From: PVC group bacterium
GTDB lineage: Bacteria; Verrucomicrobiota; Kiritimatiellia; UBA8416; PXDI01
Assembly: GCA_003565095.1 (NCBI GenBank)
Contig: PXDI01000358.1
Span: forward strand, 1 to 12,713
DNA: 12,713 nt
Reading direction: 5' to 3'
Made by a program: the position numbers and the translations under genes. Each line of letters starts with the position of its first letter. The first letter of the stretch is position 1. Below the pieces are notes generated by a model. That model searched no databases, had not been told where the DNA came from, and worked only from the letters and a program-made list of their open reading frames with translations. This document shows, piece after piece, positions 6,131-12,713 of this stretch.

Positions 6131-8866
6131 TCACTCACTGAAATATTTTTGAATTGCACGGCGGTATTTTTCGGGCATATCAACCGGTGGTGCGGCGCTT
6201 GTGTCGCTGGAAGCCTGACCGGTCCCGGGTTGTGTATATCCGGCTCTTTCTTGCAGTCCGGGAATACTGCGTGCACCCGTTCCGGTTCCTGCGCCGCTGC
6301 CGGAATCAGCATGTTGCGAGCGCTGCGGACCGTATACAGGCAGATTGGCAAGCGAGTAGCCGTCTGCAAAGAACCCGTCATCACCGAAACCGCCGGCACC
6401 GGCACCGGCTGCTCCGGCCGCTGTACCTCTGCCGATACCCCACGCCTGCAGCATCTGCTCCAGAGTCTGGCATTCAAAACCTTCACCGGGCTTGCGGTTT
6501 TTGCAAAGGCCCGCGAACATATCACCTTCGCCCTGCTGTTCGCACTGATCAAGCAGTTGTTTCAGCCGTTCAAGCGCCAATTGCATGTAATGCAGTGTCT
6601 GCGCTCCGTCCCGGTTCCCGGCGGCGGTTTGCGCCTGATTCATCGGTTCAAAAATTCCGGCCTGTTCAAACATTGCAATAAACTGCATTGCATCCTCCGC
6701 CAGTGCAGCATGGCTGTCCGGCAGCTCTCCGGCCCGCCGGGCAAGTTCATCAAGCATCCGGCGCAATTCACCACGGACTTCGGACTGCCGGTCACTCAGG
6801 TATCCAAACAGGGCTTCATCCCGCACCCCTGCCGGATCGGGATAGCGTGCCAGCCGCCGCACCAGCCGCTCCTGCTCAAGTGTCAGCCGTTGGTAGCGGT
6901 TTGCCAGCTCAATCAGGCGCGCAACCGCACTGATTGTTTCCGCCTGCTGTATCTGCACCTTTAGCTCTTCTCGAATATCGCGATAACGCCCGCTGGCAAG
7001 TTCAAGGGTACTATCGAAATGAAAAACGCCGGGTGACAACTGGTTGACCAGTGCGCCGATGTCTTCCAGTTTTTTCGCGGTTGCCGCGAATGTCTGCTGT
7101 GATTCCGCTTCCGCCGCAAATGCCGGAAAATCATCAGCCAGGCGCCGCATCGTTGCGCCTGCGGCGGCGATTGTTTCTGAGAGTTGCTGTAAAGCCTGCG
7201 CAATGGCGGCATCATCACCGGCATCGCGGGCCGCTTTAACTGCGTCAAACGCCGGTGCTATTCCGGCATAGGCGTTCCATGCCTCACGGTAACGGCGCAT
7301 AAAGTCTTCTATGCGCAAGCGTTCACGCAGCATTGCGGCATAATCATCATGACTGATGATCTGGATTCGGGCGATTTCAGAGGCGGTGCGTCCGGTCATG
7401 GCCGGATTATGATCGGTTGCCTCGATAAACAGTTCAATCACGTCACCCGGCTCAACGCCTATGGTTCCAAGGTCAAGTTTATGCTCAATCTGCATATTGG
7501 CAAGCGGCAGGAGCGGATCCATGCGGAGGGCACGGTCACGGAAGCCGGGAACAGTACGGACAAGCTCAGTCTGGCGCAGGCCGAGGTCGTCCTCGGCGTA
7601 GCCGCTGATGCGAACAGTTGCCAGCGGAGTGGCCAGTGAGAAAACTGCCGGTTCATACATGACCACGCGGGGCGGTTCATCCGGCTGGATATGCTGTTGC
7701 ATCCGGAAAGGCCGGCGGGTGCGTTCGCCGCGGATGTCTTCAAGGTATGCTTCGACCAGCGCCGGTCCGGTTGCTGTCCATGTGGCGCGCCAGCGCCCCG
7801 GGTCGATTGTGCTGATGGGGTATTCTTCGGTAATCCGTGAACCGTCGGGTGTGCGCAGGATCAGTCTGCCGCCGGAGAGCGGGCGGTTACTGGTCAGTTC
7901 CAGGGTAATGCGTGAGCCGGCAAGCGCTCTCAGCGGACGGTTGCCAGCCGGAAAATGGCGCACCGGCAGCCGTGAATAAGCGGGCGGAGTAAGCTCTATG
8001 CCTGCCCCGGTAACACGCGGTTCCAGCAGCAGATCAAGGCTGTGCCAGTGACTGCGTGCGCGTCCGGTGCGGAAACAGAATTCCAGCGGTTCAATCACCT
8101 GATCCAGCCGCTGGATATATGTTGTGCCGTCCTGCTGAAAACAGCGTGCGCGTCCCGTGGTGCCGCGCCGCCGGGTTTCGAGATAAACCGGATGCCGGAC
8201 CGCAGCACCGCTGATAGTCACGGAAAGTTCCGCGCTGCTGCCGTACGGAACCAGCGGGGCATCCGGCACTACTTTGAATTCGAGCAGGCTGAAAGGCGGA
8301 ATATCACGATCGGGATAAATAATGCGGGGCAGGGCGGTCTGCCGCAACGGGGCAAAGAAAGCGAATGCCGCCAGTGTCAGCAGGGCCTGCCGGCCGGCAC
8401 GTCGACCGGCTTGTTTCCATAGCGCCACCGGCATCCGCTGCCGGAAGGAGGTCTTGTCGAAGCGAGCACGGGCTTTGGCGATTGATGTGTCAACCAGATA
8501 GCTTTCAAGCGGGCTGGCGGTCTGGTGCCCGTAACGGTGTGCAAGTTCCCAGGCCGCCTCGGTTTCACGCCGTTGTGATCCGGTCAACCGGTCAATCAGG
8601 CGCACATAGTCAGTCTGCCGGAAGCGCAGGCAGGCCGGCAGGCGGATAAGCAGTGCGCCGGCGGGAAGTGCGATCATTACGGCAGTCAACATGCTCAGCG
8701 CGCCGGCCGGCAGTGATAACAGCAGATCAAGAGATGTTAAAACCAGCAGCAGGATACACGCCAGTCCCGCCAGCCGCAGGATTTCAGCCAGCATAAGCCC
8801 CGCAACGTGCCGTTGCCGTCCGCGCGCAATCAAGGCAAGATAAACATCATGTGTTGCGTTGGTCAC
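6131..8866 (-). CDS. DUF4175-like multi-domain inner-membrane protein (911 aa)
   Basis: The N-terminal part has two membrane helices (about residues 29-50 and 54-77), a cytosolic stretch with conserved-looking YVRLIDRLTG and WELAHRYG segments, and a third membrane helix at about 158-173. A long periplasmic region follows with beta-rich, Ig-like segments (VVPDAPLVPYGSSAELSVTI near 199-218; a segment with EDDLGLRQTELV further on). Next comes an extended helical region rich in Ala, Glu, Gln and Arg, then a Gly/Ala-rich low-complexity segment. The end reads PEKYRRAIQKYFSE. This order matches DUF4175-like proteins found beside vWA proteins in PVC bacteria; the exact family is my best judgement. 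The start is GTG at 8866, overlapping the upstream stop as GTGA, with GGGAGGGG 5 bases before it. The in-frame ATG at 8896 lies inside the upstream gene without that support. The likely role is a scaffold of a Bat-type membrane complex (inference). Confidence 0.78.
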   Translation of the reverse strand: MTNATHDVYLALIARGRQRHVAGLMLAEILRLAGLACILLLVLTSLDLLLSLPAGALSMLTAVMIALPAGALLIRLPACLRFRQTDYVRLIDRLTGSQRRETEAAWELAHRYGHQTASPLESYLVDTSIAKARARFDKTSFRQRMPVALWKQAGRRAGRQALLTLAAFAFFAPLRQTALPRIIYPDRDIPPFSLLEFKVVPDAPLVPYGSSAELSVTISGAAVRHPVYLETRRRGTTGRARCFQQDGTTYIQRLDQVIEPLEFCFRTGRARSHWHSLDLLLEPRVTGAGIELTPPAYSRLPVRHFPAGNRPLRALAGSRITLELTSNRPLSGGRLILRTPDGSRITEEYPISTIDPGRWRATWTATGPALVEAYLEDIRGERTRRPFRMQQHIQPDEPPRVVMYEPAVFSLATPLATVRISGYAEDDLGLRQTELVRTVPGFRDRALRMDPLLPLANMQIEHKLDLGTIGVEPGDVIELFIEATDHNPAMTGRTASEIARIQIISHDDYAAMLRERLRIEDFMRRYREAWNAYAGIAPAFDAVKAARDAGDDAAIAQALQQLSETIAAAGATMRRLADDFPAFAAEAESQQTFAATAKKLEDIGALVNQLSPGVFHFDSTLELASGRYRDIREELKVQIQQAETISAVARLIELANRYQRLTLEQERLVRRLARYPDPAGVRDEALFGYLSDRQSEVRGELRRMLDELARRAGELPDSHAALAEDAMQFIAMFEQAGIFEPMNQAQTAAGNRDGAQTLHYMQLALERLKQLLDQCEQQGEGDMFAGLCKNRKPGEGFECQTLEQMLQAWGIGRGTAAGAAGAGAGGFGDDGFFADGYSLANLPVYGPQRSQHADSGSGAGTGTGARSIPGLQERAGYTQPGTGQASSDTSAAPPVDMPEKYRRAIQKYFSE

Positions 8867-11064
8867 AGCAGCCCCTCCCGGCGCCGCAGAATCCATTCAG
8901 CGCTCAGTAGCGCCGCCGGCAGTATAAAGAACCACCAGCGGTCCCAAAGCGGTTCCCATGTGCCTGATTCATCTGGAATGAATGCCGCGGAATCTCCGCT
9001 TTCCGGCGGAAGTTCAGCAATGTCCGCAGCGCTGATTATCCTGCCGCCGGTCTGTTGTGCAAGCATTTCCATAAACAGTACATTGGCGCTGAGTTCATCA
9101 TCTTCGCGCGGCGGCGGCCGCACATTCAGGTTTCCGGTTACGCTGTCGGAGCCGTCGGCTGCGGTTGCCGTAACAACATATGTGCCCGGTTCCGCCGCGG
9201 TGAATACCGCCGCCCAGGCGTTATCGGCATTCTGCATCCGCTGCACCCCGATTTCACGCCGGTGACCGGTGCTGTCGGTTATTGCCAGTTGCGGAAGCGC
9301 AGCTTCACGGGCAACCCCGCGTGAGCGCAGCGCCACGCGCACCAGTCCGCCCGGCATGCTTTCCGACGGGGTTAGTTGCATCGTGAGCTGCCGGCCGGGA
9401 AGAAAGCCGCTTTGTGTAATAGACCACTGGATCAGTTCGAGCCAGAAACGGTCATAGGCCGCCTCGGGTGCCTGTTCATCAGGAATAAAGTCCCAGCGCC
9501 AGAATCCGGCACTGTTGACGGCAACACTGAGCCCCTGGCCGAAGCGCCGGTAGATTACCGCGGGAACATTCTCCCCGGCTTGCGGCTCGGCTTCAATAAG
9601 CATTTCGCTGAACGGGCGCAGTCTTTCAATGCTGTAGGCCTGGGTCAGTGGCGGCAGTTTTTCCCATTCAAACGAGTCACTCATCATGGAAAGCCCGGCA
9701 AAGACCGGATGATTGATTAATCTTGCGACCGGTTTCCAGCGTATGCTGTCACGCAGCACGCTTTGCCAGACAACCGGTTCCAGCAGGGGGAAATCAGCGG
9801 GCGGGTCAAAGTACGGTCTGCCGCGGGCAAGAATCATAACCCCGCCGCGGTCGCGCAAATAGCGCGCCAGTCGTTCAACCGCCGCTTCATCAAGAAAGAA
9901 CTCAACCCCTTTTCCGAAAATCACAACATCATAGCGGGCGAGATCGGCATCGCTTTCGGGAAATGCGGTGCCGGTCTGCCGGGTGCCATCAGCGGTTTCC
10001 GCTACCAGGAAGAAACGTTCCGCCCGCAGGCGGTTGATGGCGGTTACGCGCACGTGCGGTTGGCGCCGCAGCAATTGGGTTAGAAACTTGCTCTCCCAAT
10101 GCGGTACCCCTTCGAGCAGCAGAACTTCAATTGGCTGGGTTAATGAACTCACACCGATGATTTCACGGTTATTGTCAAGGCGGCGCTCCGCGACGGGACT
10201 GCTGAGTGTGACCTCATAGCTGTGATATCCTCCGTCAGGTACCGGAATGTTGAAAGTCTTGGTATCAGACTGACCGTTATCGAGCGGGAAGCTGAGCGAT
10301 GCTACCAATTCCCCGGAGGCATTGCGGAGTTGCAGTTCCGCCTGAACCGGGCCCATCCCGCTGTTGTGTACTGTTGCCGGAATACGCATCTGCTGTCCGG
10401 CAAAGCCGGTAAAATGCCGCGGAGCGACGCGCAATGCCAGGTCGGCCTGCGGCACTTCGCCGCCGAATGTCACTGGATAGACCGGCACAGCCTGTGCGCG
10501 GGCCGGACCGGCAAACTCAATTACATCAGCGGCTGATACCTGCCGCCCGTCCGACAGTAGCATTATGCCGGCCAGGCCGGTATTGCGTCCGTCATAGCGC
10601 GCCAGCAGGTTGCGCCCGGTCTTTATAATATCGGTGCCACCGCCGTCGGGAATAATGTCTGTCAGTGCGGCGGCATGCTCAAGGCGGTTCTCAAGATCGG
10701 TTGAAAACGGGTGGATTACTGTACGGAAGCGCGATAATGTGCCGCTCTCCCACTGCCGCAGCAAACGCACGGCAGCCTCCCAGCGGGTGACTCCGCCGGG
10801 CATATCCGCGGTCTGCATGCTTGCGCTGCGGTCCATCAGCACCACCCAGTCAAACTCCACTGTATCAGCCAGTCCGCGCAGCCTGCCGGGATTGAGCGCA
10901 ATCACCAGCAGGCATATCATTGCCGCAATGCGCAACGCCAGCAGCAGCACGCGCCTGCGCGGTGCGCATTCAACCGTGCCCTTCCAGGAAAGCCATCCTG
11001 CGCCCAGTAGCAGCGGAACCGCCAGCAGCAGCAGATAGTCCAGTGGCAGCAGGGGGTTAATCAT
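8863..11064 (-). CDS. vWA / amidotransferase-like membrane protein, Bat-type (733 aa)
   Basis: Two N-terminal membrane helices (about residues 7-24 and 38-57) precede a von Willebrand A domain at about 70-200. All parts of a MIDAS metal site are visible: D78-R-S80-A-S82, T144 in GGGTD, and D172 in LLSDGR. A CARDB-like beta domain follows (about 208-300). A class I glutamine-amidotransferase-like domain begins at VLLLEGVPHWESKFL (about 314-328). A C-terminal beta domain and a final membrane helix (about 710-727) complete it. I see no amidotransferase catalytic Cys in a nucleophile-elbow context, so that domain is probably a scaffold. The start ATG overlaps the upstream stop as ATGA and has AAGGAGG (11073-11079) 8 bases ahead. 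vWA proteins of this type sit in MoxR/Bat operons linked to envelope stress and aerotolerance in some bacteria; the role here is inferred from context. Confidence 0.88.
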   Translation of the reverse strand: MINPLLPLDYLLLLAVPLLLGAGWLSWKGTVECAPRRRVLLLALRIAAMICLLVIALNPGRLRGLADTVEFDWVVLMDRSASMQTADMPGGVTRWEAAVRLLRQWESGTLSRFRTVIHPFSTDLENRLEHAAALTDIIPDGGGTDIIKTGRNLLARYDGRNTGLAGIMLLSDGRQVSAADVIEFAGPARAQAVPVYPVTFGGEVPQADLALRVAPRHFTGFAGQQMRIPATVHNSGMGPVQAELQLRNASGELVASLSFPLDNGQSDTKTFNIPVPDGGYHSYEVTLSSPVAERRLDNNREIIGVSSLTQPIEVLLLEGVPHWESKFLTQLLRRQPHVRVTAINRLRAERFFLVAETADGTRQTGTAFPESDADLARYDVVIFGKGVEFFLDEAAVERLARYLRDRGGVMILARGRPYFDPPADFPLLEPVVWQSVLRDSIRWKPVARLINHPVFAGLSMMSDSFEWEKLPPLTQAYSIERLRPFSEMLIEAEPQAGENVPAVIYRRFGQGLSVAVNSAGFWRWDFIPDEQAPEAAYDRFWLELIQWSITQSGFLPGRQLTMQLTPSESMPGGLVRVALRSRGVAREAALPQLAITDSTGHRREIGVQRMQNADNAWAAVFTAAEPGTYVVTATAADGSDSVTGNLNVRPPPREDDELSANVLFMEMLAQQTGGRIISAADIAELPPESGDSAAFIPDESGTWEPLWDRWWFFILPAALLSAEWILRRREGLL
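8872..8879 (-). promoter_or_regulatory. Strong Shine-Dalgarno site that decides a GTG start
   Basis: Minus-strand GGGAGGGG ends 5 bases before the GTG at 8864-8866, inside the last codons of the upstream vWA gene. It favours GTG over the ATG at 8896 and indicates translational coupling through the GTGA overlap. Confidence 0.75.
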
Positions 11065-12713
11065 GCTTTTGTCCTCCTTGCAACCGCTGTTTCAGCTATA
11101 AGCAGTCCGGCAAGCGCAATCAGAAACCAGTGCCACACCGGAATACCTTCATGCCGCGCCATTGCCGAGTCGGGATTTCCCAGCTCAAGCCGGCGGCTAC
11201 CGATGGTCAGTTCCTCGAGTGCGCGCAAATCAGACTCAACCGGCGGAAAATTGACAACACTAAACCCGATCGGCCGGTCGTCGGCCAGCCAGGTATATAA
11301 TCCGCTATACCGCGCCGGCTCTGATATTGCTTCAACCCCTTCCGGCAGCGGAGCGGTGGTTACTGAAAGTTCCTCTCCACTATGATGCCGCAGCAACAAC
11401 CGGCTGTCGGCGGTCATGGCATCAATCATACGGCGTAACGGCTGCCCCGGAGCGGCAGTCTGTCTTCCGCCGTCGCCATCGCTTCTGTTTTGCAAAAGCA
11501 GTTCACTAAGTAACGGGACAAATTCACTTAATGCGGCGGCGTTGCCGTCCGGCGGCTGCATGCCGATATTCCAGGTAATCCAGGTGCCGCCTTCTCTGCG
11601 CAGAGTCAGGGCCGGCACGCCGTCATTATAACTTATCAAGGTACGTGTATCAGGATGCAGCGCTGCGGGCAGATTATAGCGGCGGTTTACCGTCGCGCGT
11701 GCAGGATTGCCGTAAGCACCATGCGCAAAAATCTCAAACACCGGATGATCGGGTTGGTTCAATTCGAGCAAAAAAGCCGCGGTCGTGGTTTCGCGGCGTA
11801 TGGGGGTGGTGCTGCTGTCGGGTTCCGCCGCCAGCAGACTGTGCGCCAACTGGACGGGGGTTGCCGGTCCGGGATGCCACAAAACGAGCCCGCCGTTATG
11901 CCAATAGCGCATGACCGCGTCATACGCGCTGCCATCCCATCCGGCCAGCAGCAGCACATCGGCCTCAATCTGCATATCAGAAGACAGACCGACGGTTTCG
12001 ATATGAAACCAGTCTGTTGCGTCCAGTGCTCTGCGCCAGGCTTGTGCAGTCGAAGCTTGTTCCGCCACCATTCCCGTCCGCAATCTGTCGCGAACGGTCA
12101 CAATGTTCCAGCGGGTATTATCTAAAGGAAACAGGTCATCCTCAAGCTGTGCTTCAAAAATAAACTCACCGCTATCGCCGGGAACGGTAGTCAGCATGGC
12201 GGCGGCTTCACCCCATGCCGGCAGGTGCAGCGTGAATGATTCAACCTGCTCGCCGGCCCGTAGGGTGATTTCACGGGTGCAGGCGGTATCTGAATAATTA
12301 TGAACCAGGGCGAAACACTCCAGCCTTTCGCCTGCCAATGGTGCCGCGGGTACAGTAAACAGGCGTGTGATAGCCTGATTATCGGGCGCGACAGCACCGA
12401 CCGCCAGCGGCAGCACGCTGATGTCATCAGGAATATCAATAATCGCGTCCCGCCAGTTGGTGGCCTGAAAGTCTGATACTATGCAGATTTCCCGTCGGCC
12501 TTCAGCACCCGCAAGCTGGTCGATAGCCATTCTGATGGCTGCCTCCGGATCGCCGGCCTGGCGCGTTGTCTCGCCGCGGCGCAGAGCTTCACGCAGGTAG
12601 GCGTGGTTTACGCCTGGCTCAGGGAAAACCCTTTGCGGCGGTGACTGCAGCAAGATAAGATTAGCAAAGTCCCTGGCCGAGAGTCTGCCGAGATAGGCGT
12701 CGGCGTGTGCGCA
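11061..12713 (-). CDS. BatA/vWA-like membrane protein, 5' end outside the window (at least 550 aa)
   Basis: The frame is open to the last base of the window (first codons read CAHADAYLGRLSARDFANLI), so the N-terminus is missing and the TTG at 12653 is not a real start. The visible part begins in the second half of a vWA-like domain (AAIRMAIDQLAG, then EICIVSDFQATNW as the fourth-strand region). A CARDB-like beta region follows (LECFALVHNYSDTACTREI). Next is a class I amidotransferase-like segment (ADVLLLAGWDGSAYDAVMRY, then GGLVLWHPG), a further beta domain, and a C-terminal membrane helix (WHWFLIALAGLLIAETAVA). It is thus a second, divergent relative of its downstream neighbour. Proteins of this type normally start with a BatA N-terminal domain carrying two membrane helices, which would lie to the right; this is expectation, not observation. 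It is probably a membrane partner of the next gene, with which it overlaps by 4 bp. Confidence 0.82.
   Translation of the reverse strand, partial: CAHADAYLGRLSARDFANLILLQSPPQRVFPEPGVNHAYLREALRRGETTRQAGDPEAAIRMAIDQLAGAEGRREICIVSDFQATNWRDAIIDIPDDISVLPLAVGAVAPDNQAITRLFTVPAAPLAGERLECFALVHNYSDTACTREITLRAGEQVESFTLHLPAWGEAAAMLTTVPGDSGEFIFEAQLEDDLFPLDNTRWNIVTVRDRLRTGMVAEQASTAQAWRRALDATDWFHIETVGLSSDMQIEADVLLLAGWDGSAYDAVMRYWHNGGLVLWHPGPATPVQLAHSLLAAEPDSSTTPIRRETTTAAFLLELNQPDHPVFEIFAHGAYGNPARATVNRRYNLPAALHPDTRTLISYNDGVPALTLRREGGTWITWNIGMQPPDGNAAALSEFVPLLSELLLQNRSDGDGGRQTAAPGQPLRRMIDAMTADSRLLLRHHSGEELSVTTAPLPEGVEAISEPARYSGLYTWLADDRPIGFSVVNFPPVESDLRALEELTIGSRRLELGNPDSAMARHEGIPVWHWFLIALAGLLIAETAVARRTKA
11073..11079 (-). 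promoter_or_regulatory. Shine-Dalgarno site of the vWA/amidotransferase-like gene
   Basis: Minus-strand AAGGAGG lies 8 bases before the ATG at 11064, within the end of the upstream gene. With the ATGA overlap it supports coupled translation. Confidence 0.7.

Noticed and set aside
6107..6964. 285-codon open frame on the plus strand
   Set aside because: It is antisense to the C-terminal part of the DUF4175-like gene. Its Cys/His/Arg/Gln-rich composition matches no domain, so it is a shadow of the real gene.
8867..8896. In-frame ATG at 8896 as start of the DUF4175-like gene
   Set aside because: It would create a 34-bp overlap and an unusual MDSAAPGGAA leader. The GTG at 8866 has a near-perfect Shine-Dalgarno site and a GTGA overlap.
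12651..12653. TTG at 12653 as the start of the right-most gene
   Set aside because: The same frame continues open to the window edge with plausible vWA-like sequence, so the gene is truncated by the window.

Overview
The window carries six protein-coding regions, all on the minus strand, and no RNA gene, insertion sequence or CRISPR array that I can support. The gene set is a MoxR/Bat-type envelope cluster with two large von Willebrand-type membrane proteins, a DUF4175-like protein and a DUF4159 protein. This set, with moderately high G+C, Shine-Dalgarno sites and signal peptides, suggests a Gram-negative bacterium of the PVC group (Verrucomicrobiota, Kiritimatiellota, Lentisphaerota or Planctomycetota). 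That placement is an inference from gene content, not a phylogenetic result.

Layout, in transcription order from the right edge to the left. (1) 11061 to beyond 12713: a BatA/vWA-like membrane protein whose 5' end lies outside the window. (2) 8863-11064: a complete vWA protein with an intact MIDAS motif, a central class I amidotransferase-like fold and membrane anchors at both ends. (3) 6131-8866: a DUF4175-like protein with three N-terminal membrane helices and a long helical, Gly-rich tail. (4) 5459-6112: an exported DUF4159 protein with a CCCC cluster. (5) 1477-5445: a 1322-residue exported protein with a thioredoxin-like domain at each end of a HEAT-repeat body and a C-terminal membrane anchor. 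Genes 1/2 and 2/3 overlap by 4 bp (ATGA and GTGA), 3/4 are 18 bp apart and 4/5 are 13 bp apart, so the five genes read as one translationally coupled operon. Its promoter lies to the right of the window.

After a 262-bp intergenic region with two small palindromes and a weak promoter candidate comes recN (57-1214), the SOS/recombination SMC-like ATPase. It keeps the Walker A half but is cut after about 369 native residues, where the sequence changes abruptly into a degenerate array of CCCTATGACC-containing repeats at positions 1-104. This is either a real disruption or an assembly problem.

Working model (inference): proteins 1-3 form an inner-membrane complex facing the periplasm, with metal-dependent adhesion (vWA) and fold-scaffold domains. 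The DUF4159 protein and the double-thioredoxin HEAT protein act beside it in the periplasm, which would add a thiol-redox or disulfide arm to a Bat-like envelope system. The double-thioredoxin HEAT protein is the least familiar and most interesting element here.
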